Source of the DNA: Marinobacter sp. LQ44
GTDB taxonomy: Bacteria; Pseudomonadota; Gammaproteobacteria; Pseudomonadales; Oleiphilaceae
Length of the DNA stretch: 64,000 nucleotides
Direction: 5' to 3'
Assembly: GCF_001447155.2 (NCBI RefSeq)
Contig: NZ_CP014754.1
Coordinates: 2,666,001-2,730,000, forward strand
The position numbers were made by a program, and so were the translations under genes. Positions 18,862 through 28,208 of this stretch are shown piece after piece. Within the stretch, counting starts at the first letter, position 1. Each line of letters starts with the position of its first letter. Below the pieces are notes generated by a model, which saw only the letters and a list, made by a program, of their open reading frames with translations, had not been told where the DNA came from and did no database searches.

Positions 18862-20250
18862 ATGCAATCGGCTAATTTGTTGCCAATCGTTCTGGTGCTT
18901 GCAGTGGTGGCTTACATGCTCGCCTATATGCGATCGCGAGCGGTGGCAGAACCCCTCGGTGGTATCCGAAACCTCAAATCCCTGCCGTTTTACTACGCGG
19001 CCCGTGCCGCCTTGTGGTGTGGTATTCCAGCCTTAATCACCCTTGGATTATGGGCCGGTTTTGAAGGCCGGGTGATTCAGGGCATTGTAATTGCGTCGCT
19101 CCCGCCGGAAGCGATACCAGAGTCTGTCGGGGAGGCCAGCCTGGTGCTGTCCCAGATCGGTAATGTCGCGGCGGGCAAACTGAATCCAGACTTTGTACCG
19201 GAGCACATTGCCGGTGCCGCCGCTTTGCTGGAGACATTGCGCTCCCAGAGCAAGAATTTCATGACCATCATGGTGCTGTTGATCGCCGTGCTGGGCGCCG
19301 TAGTGGCCTGGTTCCGGGTTGCTCCTCACGTGAATGCCCGTGAGAGTGTGGAGACAACCCTGCGCCGGATTTTCTTTGTGTGCGCCGCCGTTGCCGTGAT
19401 GACCACGGCGGGGATTATCTTCTCGGTAATATTCGAGACTGTCCGGTTCTTCGGCATGGTGTCGTTCTGGGACTTTTTCTTGGGTGCCAACTGGAGTCCA
19501 CAAACCGCCTTGCGTGCGGACCAGGTGGGTGCAGATGGCTCGTTTGGCATGATCCCGCTGTTTACCGGCACCCTGTTGATCTCGGCCATCGCCTTGTTGG
19601 TGGCGGTACCGGTCGGTTTGTTGTCAGCGGTGTACCTCTCCGAATACGCCGGTAAAAAGGCGCGCTCTGTTATCAAGCCTTTGCTGGAAATGCTGGCGGG
19701 TATCCCGACCGTCGTTTACGGCTTTTTCGCCGCCCTGACGGTGGCCCCGTTCATTCGTGATCTGGCGGAAACGGTTGGCCTTAACGCCTCCTCCCAGAGC
19801 GCTCTTGCGGCAGGGCTGGTGATGGGCGTGATGATTATCCCCTTCGTGTCGTCACTGTCTGATGACGTGATCAATGCGGTTCCGCAAACCTTGCGTGACG
19901 GCTCATTGGCCCTTGGGGCAACCCAGTCTGAAACCATGAAACTCGTGATTTTCCCGGCCGCCTTGCCTGGCATCATGGGCGGCATACTGCTGGCTGCATC
20001 CAGGGCCATCGGGGAAACCATGATTGTGGTGATGGCCGCCGGCCTGGCAGCCAATCTGACCGCCAACCCGCTGGATTCTGTCACCACCGTCACCGTACAG
20101 ATCGTCACCCTGCTGACCGGCGACCAGGAATTCGACAGCGCCAAGACCCTGGCAGCCTTTGCCCTGGGCATGATGCTGTTCGTGGTCACCCTGATTCTGA
20201 ATGTGATTGCCCTGAAGATTGTGCGCAAATATAGGGAACAGTATGACTGA
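18862..20250 (+). CDS. pstC: Phosphate ABC transporter permease PstC (long form)
   Basis: Inner-membrane permease of the Pst importer. At 462 residues it is longer than E. coli PstC (319) because of an N-terminal extension with two extra membrane segments and a soluble part (about 1-190). The permease core has the motif LAGIPTVVYGFFA, the EAA-type loop TLRDGSLALGATQSETMKLV and AASRAIGETMIVVMAAG. AGGAAAGAG precedes the ATG. Its stop codon overlaps the pstA start by 8 nt (ATGACTGA), giving translational coupling. Confidence 0.93.
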   Translation: MQSANLLPIVLVLAVVAYMLAYMRSRAVAEPLGGIRNLKSLPFYYAARAALWCGIPALITLGLWAGFEGRVIQGIVIASLPPEAIPESVGEASLVLSQIGNVAAGKLNPDFVPEHIAGAAALLETLRSQSKNFMTIMVLLIAVLGAVVAWFRVAPHVNARESVETTLRRIFFVCAAVAVMTTAGIIFSVIFETVRFFGMVSFWDFFLGANWSPQTALRADQVGADGSFGMIPLFTGTLLISAIALLVAVPVGLLSAVYLSEYAGKKARSVIKPLLEMLAGIPTVVYGFFAALTVAPFIRDLAETVGLNASSQSALAAGLVMGVMIIPFVSSLSDDVINAVPQTLRDGSLALGATQSETMKLVIFPAALPGIMGGILLAASRAIGETMIVVMAAGLAANLTANPLDSVTTVTVQIVTLLTGDQEFDSAKTLAAFALGMMLFVVTLILNVIALKIVRKYREQYD

Positions 20251-21520
20251 TCAACGCTCCCAGGCGGAGATTGTCCGCCAGTCCCTGAAACGTCGGTATC
20301 GCAAGGAACGGCGGTTCCGGGCCTATGGCATGGCCGCCATTGCGATCGCTTTGTCGGCATTGGTGATCCTGTTTGCCGATATCATTGGCAAGGGTTACAC
20401 CGGTTTTATTAAAACCACGATCACCCTGGATGTTCAATTGAATGGTGAGGCCATGTATCTGGATGACCCCACCGATGCTGACCAGATCTCTATGGCGGAT
20501 TTCAACGCACCGATCATCAATGCGCTTGGTGAGTTGATTCCGGGTGTGGAAGACCGAGCGGCCCAGCGCGAGTTGAGCCGTTTGGTGGGTAGCTATGGTG
20601 CGAATCAGATCCGAGACTTGCTCCGCAGCCAGCCAGAGCTGCTTGGCACTACTCAGACTATGACCTTTCTGGCCCATGATCGGGTGTCGGTGTATGTGAA
20701 GCATGCCGATAACCCGAGTTACAGCGTGCGACTGTCAGATCAGCAGATCGAGTGGGTCGATTACCTGTTGGAGCAAGGCGTCATAGAAACAGCCTTCAAC
20801 GATGTGTTCTTCCAGTCTGGTGACTCCCGCGAGCCATCCAATGCCGGTATCCTTGGTGCCATCGTCGGGTCTCTGCTGACCATGGCGGTGACCCTGGTGA
20901 TCGCTTTCCCGGTTGGCGTTGCTGCGGCAGTCTACCTTGAGGAGTTCGCGCCACAGAACAAGTTCACTGATTTTATCGAGGTGAACATCAACAACCTGGC
21001 GGCGGTGCCATCTATCATCTTTGGTCTTCTGGGCCTGGCGGTGTTTATCGGGTTGTTTGGCATGCCGCGTTCGGTTCCCGTGGTGGGCGGTCTGGTCATT
21101 GCACTGATGACATTGCCTACCATCATCATCTCCAGCCGCGCCGCCATCAAGAGTGTGCCGCCCTCCATTCGCGAGGCAGCTGAGGGCATCGGTGCCTCCA
21201 AAATGCAGGTGGTGATGCACCACGTGGTACCCCTGGCGATGCCAGGCATGATGACCGGCTCCATCATCGGTATGGCGCAGGCGTTGGGTGAAACCGCCCC
21301 GTTGCTGCTGATCGGGATGGTCGCATTTATCGTGGAAATTCCGGACGGCTTCTTCAGCTCCGCCACGGTACTGCCGGTACAGATCTATCTGTGGGCCAGC
21401 AGCGCGGAACAGGGTTTTATCGAATTGGCGTCAGCGGGCATCATGATCCTGCTGACCTTCATGATCAGTATGAATGCACTGGCCATTTGGCTGCGTAAAC
21501 GTCTTGAGCGCCGGTGGTAA
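20243..21520 (+). CDS. pstA: Phosphate ABC transporter permease PstA (long form)
   Basis: Second permease subunit. The 425 residues exceed E. coli PstA (296), mainly through a periplasmic domain between the first membrane segment (about 30-55) and the second (about 215), containing acidic stretches such as [11 protein letters not shown]. The core carries [19 protein letters not shown], the EAA loop [16 protein letters not shown] and [14 protein letters not shown]. The ATG at 20243 is set by the 8-nt overlap with pstC and by AGGGAA upstream. The pstB gene begins 12 nt after the stop. Confidence 0.93.
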   Translation: MTDQRSQAEIVRQSLKRRYRKERRFRAYGMAAIAIALSALVILFADIIGKGYTGFIKTTITLDVQLNGEAMYLDDPTDADQISMADFNAPIINALGELIPGVEDRAAQRELSRLVGSYGANQIRDLLRSQPELLGTTQTMTFLAHDRVSVYVKHADNPSYSVRLSDQQIEWVDYLLEQGVIETAFNDVFFQSGDSREPSNAGILGAIVGSLLTMAVTLVIAFPVGVAAAVYLEEFAPQNKFTDFIEVNINNLAAVPSIIFGLLGLAVFIGLFGMPRSVPVVGGLVIALMTLPTIIISSRAAIKSVPPSIREAAEGIGASKMQVVMHHVVPLAMPGMMTGSIIGMAQALGETAPLLLIGMVAFIVEIPDGFFSSATVLPVQIYLWASSAEQGFIELASAGIMILLTFMISMNALAIWLRKRLERRW

Positions 21521-21531
21521 GGAGAGTACTA

Positions 21532-22419
21532 ATGAATACCATGAATCCGACAATCACGAGTGAGGCGGACATGCCGGAAGAGACCATTGTCCCGGTAAAA
21601 GACGAGCGGCCAGCGGAAACGGTCATTGAAGAAGGTGCGACCGTTGGGATCCCCTACGCTGATGACCCCAAGTTCAAGCTGCGTAATGTGGAAGTGTTTT
21701 ATGGTCAGGATCGGGCTATAAAGAACGTCAGCCTGGACATTGGCCGTAATGAAGTCATTGCCTTTATCGGGCCCTCCGGCTGCGGCAAATCGACCTTTCT
21801 GCGGTGCCTGAACCGGATGAACGACAGCATTGATATCTGCCGGGTCAAAGGTCAGTTGATGATCGACGAGCACGATATCTACGACCCGAAACGGGACGTC
21901 GTTGAGCTGCGAGCCCGGGTGGGCATGGTGTTCCAGAAGCCGAACCCGTTCCCCAAGTCGATCTATGACAATGTGGCCTACGGCCCTCGAATTCACGGTC
22001 TTGCCAACCGAAAATCCGATCTTGATGAGATTGTTGAAAACAGCCTGCGCAAAGCCGGTCTTTGGGATGAGGTGAAAGATCGCCTGGGTGCCACGGCCAC
22101 CGGTATGTCCGGCGGCCAGCAGCAGCGCCTGTGTATCGCCCGGGCCATTGCTGTTAGTCCGGAAGTGATCCTGATGGACGAGCCATGCTCGGCTCTGGAC
22201 CCGATCGCCACCGCGAAAGTGGAAGAGCTGATTGCCGAGATGTCGGAGAGTTACACCATCGTGATTGTGACCCACTCCATGCAGCAGGCAGCCCGGGTTT
22301 CTAACCGTACAGCCTATTTCCATCTGGGCCACCTGGTGGAGGTAAATGAGACTGACAAGGTATTCACCTCGCCGGAGCACGAGCTGACGGAATCCTACAT
22401 TACTGGCCGCTTTGGTTAA
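21532..22419 (+). CDS. pstB: Phosphate ABC transporter ATPase PstB
   Basis: ATP-binding subunit of the Pst importer, 295 residues. An N-terminal tail of about 40 acidic residues precedes the domain. Motifs: Walker [10 protein letters not shown]-loop [12 protein letters not shown], signature [14 protein letters not shown], Walker [13 protein letters not shown] and switch His in [14 protein letters not shown] (21521-21526) lies 5 nt before the chosen ATG; an earlier in-frame codon would overlap pstA. PstB also takes part with PhoU in signalling to PhoR. Confidence 0.96.
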   Translation: MNTMNPTITSEADMPEETIVPVKDERPAETVIEEGATVGIPYADDPKFKLRNVEVFYGQDRAIKNVSLDIGRNEVIAFIGPSGCGKSTFLRCLNRMNDSIDICRVKGQLMIDEHDIYDPKRDVVELRARVGMVFQKPNPFPKSIYDNVAYGPRIHGLANRKSDLDEIVENSLRKAGLWDEVKDRLGATATGMSGGQQQRLCIARAIAVSPEVILMDEPCSALDPIATAKVEELIAEMSESYTIVIVTHSMQQAARVSNRTAYFHLGHLVEVNETDKVFTSPEHELTESYITGRFG

Positions 22420-22449
22420 GGGCACCGGGGAACACTGGAGATATCAGAT

Positions 22450-23172
22450 ATGCCGAATAAAAAGGACGATGTATACGGGGATCACATTTCCCACAAGTTC
22501 AACAACGAACTGACCGAGCTGAAAACCCAGTTTCTTAACATGGGTGGACTGGTTGAAAGCCAGGTTGAGCGTGCGGTTCAGGCGCTGGTAGACGGTGATG
22601 GTCACCAGGCCGAAGACGTCCGTGCGGGAGACAAGAAGGTTGACCGGATGGAAGTGGATCTGGATGAAGAGGCCACGCTGATCATCGCCCGCCGCCAGCC
22701 CACGGCTCGGGATTTGCGGTTGGTGATTGCGGTGATCAAGATGGTGGCGGACCTTGAGCGGGTTGGCGATGAGGCCAAGAAGATCGCCAAGATGGCCATC
22801 AAGCTGTCCGAGGAAGGTCAGGCGCCCCGAGGATATGTTGAAATTCGCCACATTACCACGCATGTGCTGAGCATGCTGCACGATGCGCTGGATGCGTTTG
22901 CGCGTCTGGATTCGGAGCAGGCGCTGCGGGTGATGAAGGAAGACAAGCGGGTAGATGAGGAGTATCAGGCAGCGGCTCGTACGTTGCTGACGTTCATGAT
23001 GGAAGATACCCGCAACATTTCACGCTGTATGTCGGTGATGTGGGTTCTGCGGGCATTGGAGCGGGTGGGTGATCACGCCTGTAACATTGCCGAGAACGTC
23101 ATCTTCATGGTCAAAGGCGAGGATGTTCGCCATACGCCCGTGGAAGAAGCTGAGAAGGTGGTTGGCCGGTAA
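22450..23172 (+). CDS. phoU: Phosphate signalling protein PhoU
   Basis: A 240-residue all-helical cytosolic protein made of two repeats with the metal-binding pattern ExxxD, seen in DLERVGDEAKKIA and ALERVGDHACNIAENVIF. PhoU links the PstSCAB transporter to PhoR and keeps the Pho regulon off when phosphate is plentiful. It is the last gene of the pst operon, 30 nt after pstB. The phoBR genes it serves are about 33 kb downstream. A 353-bp gap with elements H3 and H4 follows. Confidence 0.95.
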   Translation: MPNKKDDVYGDHISHKFNNELTELKTQFLNMGGLVESQVERAVQALVDGDGHQAEDVRAGDKKVDRMEVDLDEEATLIIARRQPTARDLRLVIAVIKMVADLERVGDEAKKIAKMAIKLSEEGQAPRGYVEIRHITTHVLSMLHDALDAFARLDSEQALRVMKEDKRVDEEYQAAARTLLTFMMEDTRNISRCMSVMWVLRALERVGDHACNIAENVIFMVKGEDVRHTPVEEAEKVVGR

Positions 23173-23210
23173 TTTTGCTCGGGCTTTGCGGGAGGGCTGC
23201 GGGGGCGGGC

Positions 23211-23314
23211 CGCTATGCCGCAGTGCCTTCCGGGACACGCTCGAGCCGTCCCTGGTCGCTCAGCTTTGGCCATCCCTGGCCAAAGATGGTCCCGGAAGGC
23301 ACTACGGCACATCG
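23211..23314. repeat. Stem-loop element H3 (core in plus orientation)
   Basis: Arms 23211-23236 and 23289-23314 pair over 26 positions with three mismatches; the inner 15 bp (23222-23236 with 23289-23303) are perfect. The 52-nt loop starts ACGCT and holds a 9-bp hairpin CTTTGGCCA-TCCC-TGGCCAAAG (23264-23285). The core aligns closely with the reverse complement of H4. It is the least perfect stem of the four copies. The gap 23173-23525 between phoU and hinT holds H3, H4 and no gene that I can support. Confidence 0.8.
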
Positions 23315-23385
23315 GCCGACCTGACTCCAGAGCTGTTTTCACCAAAATCGTGTTTTAGTCTGTCAGCCTGCCTCTCAAGCTTCGG

Positions 23386-23495
23386 GCACGCGGGCTGGTA
23401 TGGCTGTTTGGGACTATCTTTGGCCATGGATGGCCAAAGCTAAGCGAGCATGGATGCCTTGAGCGTGTCCCAAACAGCCATACCAGCCCGCTTGC
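23386..23495. repeat. Stem-loop element H4 (core in minus orientation)
   Basis: Arms 23390-23414 and 23467-23491 form a perfect 25-bp stem, then one C/T mismatch and three more pairs. The 52-nt loop (23415-23466) holds CTTTGGCCAT-GG-ATGGCCAAAG (23418-23439), a 10-bp hairpin, and GCAT-GG-ATGC. H4 faces H3 head to head, 71 bp apart, in the gap between the convergent phoU and hinT genes. Confidence 0.85.
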
Positions 23496-23525
23496 TTACT
23501 CCAAAGCCCTGGAACAGGTAAAAAC

Positions 23526-23891
23526 TCAGGCCTGCTTCATCTTGTCAGTATAAGGCGGCCAGCCCAGCGGTTTGCCGGCAAGAACGTGCAGGTGGATATG
23601 GAACACTGTCTGCCCCGAATTTTCCCCGCAGTTCATGACAACCCGATAGCCATCGTCGGCAAACCCTTTCTCTTTGGCAATCTTCGCTGCCACCACATAC
23701 AGATGCCCCACCACTTCCCGATCATCCTCGGTGATGTCGTTGATCGTGGCGATGGCTTTCTTGGGGATAACCAGGAAATGCACCGGTGCCTGAGGATTGA
23801 TGTCGCTGAACGCCAGGGCGAGGTCATCCTCGTAGAGAATGTCGGCGGGGATTTCCCGGTTGATGATCTTGGTGAAAATCGTCTCTGACAT
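23526..23891 (-). CDS. hinT: HIT-family purine nucleoside phosphoramidase HinT
   Basis: A 121-residue histidine-triad hydrolase that cleaves adenosine phosphoramidates and aminoacyl adenylates in the cytosol. The triad is VFHIHLHVLAG near the C-terminus, and the N-terminus TIFTKIINREIPADILYEDD is typical. It heads no clear operon: the ubiF-like gene ends 41 nt upstream on the same strand, so the two may be co-transcribed. Elements H3/H4 lie beyond its 3' end. Confidence 0.94.
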   Translation of the reverse strand: MSETIFTKIINREIPADILYEDDLALAFSDINPQAPVHFLVIPKKAIATINDITEDDREVVGHLYVVAAKIAKEKGFADDGYRVVMNCGENSGQTVFHIHLHVLAGKPLGWPPYTDKMKQA

Positions 23892-23932
23892 GGTGGCTCC
23901 TTTTCGATTGTCCTTGGGGTTATTGTTCGGTG

Positions 23933-25228
23933 TTAAAGCTGATTCAGACCCGGAATCCGGGAAGTAATCTGCCTGACCACCGCCGGCAGCTCTTCATCCA
24001 GGCCCATGGCGTAGCGAGCTACACCGTTGCGGGCGAAGGGCAAAGCGCGGACGGCGCCCAGGCCCAGGTTGCGAGCCAGGTGTACTGGCGGGATGGTGTT
24101 GCTGAACAGGTGGTAGAACAGGTCCATGGCCAGCATCATGCGGCGGTTGGCGGGTCGGCGTTGCTTTTCATAAAGTGCCAACCAGCGTTCACCGGCCAGG
24201 TCATCGCCGCTGCGGCGAGCTTCTTTCAGCAGGCCCTGTAGGCATTGGGCGTCCTGAAAGCCGAGATTTACCCCCTGGCCGGCCAGGGGGTTGATGGTGT
24301 GGGCGGAGTCGCCGGCCAGCACCACGCGGTTCTGGAAATAGTGCCTGGCGTGCTGTCGGGCGATGGGGAAGCTGGCTTTGGCGTCGATGTGGGTCAGCGG
24401 CGGCAGGCGCGCCGGGAAAGCCCTTTGAATTTCCGCCATCAGGGTGCTGTTGTCCATGGCCTTCAGTTCGGCAAGGCGGGCTGGGCTGTCGTACCACACC
24501 AGTGATCCCCAGGTTTCGCCGGGGTGTTGCTCACCTGCATTGTGTAACGGCAGGAAGGCTCTGGGGCCGCTGGGGTAAAAGCCCTGCCAGGTAATGTCCT
24601 CGGGCTGGCCCAGGTAGCGGACCGACATCACCATGGCTTGTTGTTCGTACTGGTCACGGGTCACGCCAATGCCGGCCAGTTCCCGCACTCTGGACATGGC
24701 GCCGTCGGCCCCGACAATCAGTTGGGCGCTCAGTTCTGTACCATCGTCCAGGGTGATCGTTGCACGCTCGGCATTCTGTGACAGTGCCTTGAGCCCCTGG
24801 CCGGTAATCAGCGTGACGTTGGGCTCGTCCTGTAAGGTTTGCCACAGGGCGTTCTGGGTGATGCTGTTTTCGACGGTATGGCCCAGATGGCTTGCGCCGA
24901 GATCGGCCGCACTGAATTCCACTTCGGTCAACGAGCCGGGCAGCAGACGGCTGAGTGGGTGCGGGGTCTCGTCCCACACCGCCAGGCGGCGATAGGGTGT
25001 GGCGCGCATGGCCTGAATGCGGCGCCAGGCGCCCAGGCTTTGCAGATAGCGCTCGCTGCCGGCACTGAGCGCTGATACCCGGATATCGGGGCTGGCATCC
25101 GCGTCAAAGTCCGAGGGCTCGGCCTTGTCAATCAGGCCGACCGTGATGCCCTGCTGGCCAAGGCCATTGGCAAGGGCGGCGCCGACCATGCCGGCGCCAA
25201 CGATGATGATGTCAAATGCTTGGGTCAT
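23933..25228 (-). CDS. ubiF: UbiF-like FAD-dependent ubiquinone-biosynthesis hydroxylase
   Basis: A 431-residue aromatic hydroxylase of the UbiH/UbiF/VisC family, acting on membrane-bound ubiquinone intermediates. FAD motifs: IIIVGAGMVGAALANGL at the N-terminus, DG motif VGADGAMSRVRELAGIG and GDSAHTINPLAGQGVNLG. PDIRVSALSAGSERYL and SLVWYDSPARL resemble E. coli UbiF, the C6 hydroxylase, more than UbiH or UbiI. Assignment to the exact ring position is by remembered similarity only. It lies between ybaK-like and hinT genes on the same strand; ubiA and ubiC are 33 kb away. Confidence 0.75.
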   Translation of the reverse strand: MTQAFDIIIVGAGMVGAALANGLGQQGITVGLIDKAEPSDFDADASPDIRVSALSAGSERYLQSLGAWRRIQAMRATPYRRLAVWDETPHPLSRLLPGSLTEVEFSAADLGASHLGHTVENSITQNALWQTLQDEPNVTLITGQGLKALSQNAERATITLDDGTELSAQLIVGADGAMSRVRELAGIGVTRDQYEQQAMVMSVRYLGQPEDITWQGFYPSGPRAFLPLHNAGEQHPGETWGSLVWYDSPARLAELKAMDNSTLMAEIQRAFPARLPPLTHIDAKASFPIARQHARHYFQNRVVLAGDSAHTINPLAGQGVNLGFQDAQCLQGLLKEARRSGDDLAGERWLALYEKQRRPANRRMMLAMDLFYHLFSNTIPPVHLARNLGLGAVRALPFARNGVARYAMGLDEELPAVVRQITSRIPGLNQL

Positions 25229-25305
25229 ATCCGGTTCCTGTCTGATGGCATCAGTTTACGCGATGCCACGGGCCAGACAAGCGACCGGGATCAATCCGCC
25301 GGGTT

Positions 25306-25863
25306 TCAGTACCCTGCGAGTCTGGAGACGGTCATTTCCTCAGTGGTTTCCGGCCGTTGACGGCCTTTCCTCAGCCAGGCCGGTTTCTGGGCGCCTGGTC
25401 GGGTGAAGCCCTGGTTGATCACCATGGGGTGGACCAGTTGCAGGAAATCTGCGGTTTTCATGTGAATGGATTCGGTGTGGGTGCCGGCGGCGAAGGCCAG
25501 TTCCGGCTGCTCCGTCAGCACTTCGGCGCAATAGACCGTCATGCCGAACAGGTTGCCGAACGGTGGCATGGCGCCCACCTCGCACTCGGGAAATCGGTCC
25601 TGGAATTCCTGTTCGTCGGCAAGATCCACGAAATCGGTGTCCAGCACTCGGGAGAGTCGATCCCAGCGCACCCGCCAGGTAGCGGGCATCACCAGCATGG
25701 CCATTTTGCCATCGAGTTCGATGATGACGGTTTTAACAACCCGGTCGCCGGCAATCTTGACGTGATGAGCCAGCTGCTGGGCCGTGAAGGCAGGGGGATG
25801 GGAGAGGCACATGTATTCCACACCTGCCTCGTCCAGGAACTCTGTTAACTGCTTCACCGGCAT
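25306..25863 (-). CDS. YbaK/EbsC-family aminoacyl-tRNA deacylase
   Basis: A 185-residue protein with the YbaK/ProX editing domain, which hydrolyses mischarged aminoacyl-tRNAs. The conserved lysine region is GDRVVKTVIIELDGK, and the family hairpin is EVGAMPPFGNLFG. AGGAGG lies just before the ATG at 25863; the frame upstream is open but has no better start. The C-terminal 30 residues (ARRPGA-like basic tail) have no known domain. Which mischarged tRNA it edits cannot be decided from sequence. Confidence 0.85.
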   Translation of the reverse strand: MPVKQLTEFLDEAGVEYMCLSHPPAFTAQQLAHHVKIAGDRVVKTVIIELDGKMAMLVMPATWRVRWDRLSRVLDTDFVDLADEQEFQDRFPECEVGAMPPFGNLFGMTVYCAEVLTEQPELAFAAGTHTESIHMKTADFLQLVHPMVINQGFTRPGAQKPAWLRKGRQRPETTEEMTVSRLAGY

Positions 25864-26023
25864 AGTCACAACCTCCTGACAGCATGGTCGGTGTTGTGGA
25901 GCCATCCGCCTTCCCGGGCCTGGCCCCGATGGCAAGAGGGGCGGGTGCCCCTTCTTACCGTCAGCTTAGCCCAGGTTGAGCTGTTTGCGAGTATCCATCT
26001 GTATGTGTGTGTAACCGTTCGCG

Positions 26024-26857
26024 TCATTCGGCCTTGTACATGTGTACATCGCGCTGAGGGAACGGAATGGTGATACCTTCTGCGTCAAAGGCCTTTTTCA
26101 CCTTCTCTTGCATGTCCCAGTAGTACGGCCAGAGGTCGTCAGTGGCCACCCAGGCACGGAACATGAGGTCGACAGAGCTGTCACCGAGGGCGCCAACACA
26201 AATTCGCGGTGCCGGGTCTTTCAGCGAGCGCTCATCTTCGTCAAACAGGCGTTGAAGAATGGCTTTGGCCTTGTCGATGTCGTCGTCATAGTGAATGCCG
26301 AAGGTCATGTCGCAGCGGCGTTTGTCATAGATGCTGACGTTAACCAGCGTTGCGTTGGACAGGCTGCCATTAGGGATGACGATACGGCGGTTGTCGAAGG
26401 TGTTTACCACGGTGTAGAGAATCTGGATTTCCGCCACGGCGCCAAGGTAGCCCTGGGCTTCAATGGTGTCGCCCACCTTGAAGGGCTTGAAGATCAGGAT
26501 CAGTACACCACCGGCAAAGTTCGCCAGGCTGCCTTGCAGCGCCAGGCCAATGGCCAGACCGGCGGCACCGATAACCGCGATGAACGACGTGGTCGCAATG
26601 CCGATCATGGAGGCGACCGAAATCAGCAGCATGATCTTGAGCACGGCGCCAATCAGGCCGCACAGGAATTTGTTCAGGGTGGGGTCTTTTTGGCCCAGTT
26701 TCTTGTCAAGAACCGAAACAAAACGGTTGATCAGCCACATACCCACGATCAGGGTTATGATGGCCAGCAACACCTTGGGGGCATAGGCTATGGTCAGGGC
26801 GACTGCCTGATCCATCCATTGGGTAGCCTGCCCGTCGGCACTGAAGAGGTCTTCCAT
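26024..26857 (-). CDS. mscS: Small-conductance mechanosensitive channel MscS
   Basis: A 277-residue inner-membrane channel that opens on hypo-osmotic stress. Three membrane helices (about 25-45, 65-85, 95-125) end in the pore helix AGLAIGLALQGSLANFAGGV, followed by the beta domain with FKPFKVGDTIEAQG and RRIVIPNGSLSN. Length equals the minimal E. coli MscS (286). Transcribed alone; the 135 bp upstream contain no gene. Confidence 0.95.
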   Translation of the reverse strand: MEDLFSADGQATQWMDQAVALTIAYAPKVLLAIITLIVGMWLINRFVSVLDKKLGQKDPTLNKFLCGLIGAVLKIMLLISVASMIGIATTSFIAVIGAAGLAIGLALQGSLANFAGGVLILIFKPFKVGDTIEAQGYLGAVAEIQILYTVVNTFDNRRIVIPNGSLSNATLVNVSIYDKRRCDMTFGIHYDDDIDKAKAILQRLFDEDERSLKDPAPRICVGALGDSSVDLMFRAWVATDDLWPYYWDMQEKVKKAFDAEGITIPFPQRDVHMYKAE

Positions 26858-26992
26858 AGGGGAACTCCTTGTTCGTTAGTGTTTTTGAGGTGTAACTGCC
26901 TGGACAATCGATTGCCGCAAGGGAATCTGACTCTACGCAGTATAGAGCACAAATGGATTAAACCTGCATTGCGTAGAGATGTTGTAATCGCT

Positions 26993-28102
26993 TTATTTCA
27001 GGAGCTTGTGGTGGTTTCTGGCGTAGTCGCGAATGGTTTCCGGATTGCCGCATACAAGAATCCGCCCCTGTTTCTGGTTGAGCTGGTAGTCGTACATCGG
27101 GTCGTAGTAGTCGTTGAGCAGAGTTTCGATCCAGGCATGGTGGTCGTCCAGGGCGCCGTTCGCCTGCTGCTGGTCGAGCGCGTGGATCATCAGGTCTCGG
27201 AGCTGCTGGTAGCGTTCACCACCCAGGCGCCGGCGTATCCGGTCCAGGGCGCTGAGCAGGTAATCCCGGAAGTTGAGCCAGCCGGCCTCTTCACCGTCTC
27301 TTGAAATGTAGTCCTGCAGCATGGCCTCTACGTAGTCGGCGCGAATGATCGCAACCCGCTCTTCCATGGGTTGTTCCAGAATCATCAACGGCGATTCCGC
27401 CATTCGTGCCCGCAGGGGCTCCGGCAGGGCGCAGCGGCCGATCAGTCGGCTTTCATCTTCCAGGTAGATTGAGCCACCAGTCAGATGATGCGCCTTCAGC
27501 ATGGCAACCGCCACACGGTTCTCGAAGTCTATCTGGGAAGGCTGCGGCGTAACCTGTCGGCCAAAACTGGAGCCTCTGTGGTTGGCCAGACCTTCAAGGT
27601 CGACCGGATTGGGCAGGCCAAGCAGGACGCGGGTCTTGCCAGTGCCGGTGCGTCCGCTGAGAATCCGGTAATCACCGTTGGCAATCAGTTGGTCCAGGCT
27701 GTCGATCAGGAAACGCCGAAGCGCCTTGTAGCCACCCTTCACCAGGGGGTAGTCAATGCCTGCGTCTTTGATCCATTGCTGGGTCAGCCGTGAGCGTAGC
27801 CCGCCACGAAAGCAGAAAAGGTATCCCTCGGGGTGTCTGGCGATGAAGCGGTTCCAGGCTTCTATGCGCTGCGCCTTGATGTCGCCTGAGACCAGCTGAT
27901 GGCCCAGCTTAATGGCTTCGTCCTGACCTTTCTCCTTGTAGCAGATACCCACCCGGTGCCGTTCTTCATCGTTCATCAGCGGTGCATTTTCAGCACAGGG
28001 AAAACTGCCTTTGGCAAACTCCACCGGTGCCCGCACATCCATTAACGGGATGTCGTTCAGGAACAGGTTGAGGTAGTCATCGGTGTCGGGTCTGCTGGCC
28101 AT
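26993..28102 (-). CDS. mnmH: tRNA 2-selenouridine synthase MnmH (SelU)
   Basis: Replaces sulfur by selenium at the wobble 2-thiouridine of tRNAs, through a geranylated intermediate, using selenophosphate. The 369-residue protein has an N-terminal rhodanese domain with catalytic Cys97 in FCFRGGLRS, and a P-loop domain with SGRTGTGKT (about 149-157). Length equals E. coli SelU (364). ATG at 28102 is chosen; a GTG two codons upstream is possible. No selD is present in the window, so selenophosphate supply must be encoded elsewhere. Confidence 0.93.
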   Translation of the reverse strand: MASRPDTDDYLNLFLNDIPLMDVRAPVEFAKGSFPCAENAPLMNDEERHRVGICYKEKGQDEAIKLGHQLVSGDIKAQRIEAWNRFIARHPEGYLFCFRGGLRSRLTQQWIKDAGIDYPLVKGGYKALRRFLIDSLDQLIANGDYRILSGRTGTGKTRVLLGLPNPVDLEGLANHRGSSFGRQVTPQPSQIDFENRVAVAMLKAHHLTGGSIYLEDESRLIGRCALPEPLRARMAESPLMILEQPMEERVAIIRADYVEAMLQDYISRDGEEAGWLNFRDYLLSALDRIRRRLGGERYQQLRDLMIHALDQQQANGALDDHHAWIETLLNDYYDPMYDYQLNQKQGRILVCGNPETIRDYARNHHKLLK

Positions 28103-28208
28103 TTCCACGAGTCGCTGTTACTCAGAGTGAGGCGGCAGTATACCGGACTGTTGATATCCCGGCCAAAGGGTACAATGCCGCCTCGGAAACGGCCTGAAAG
28201 GACCACTG

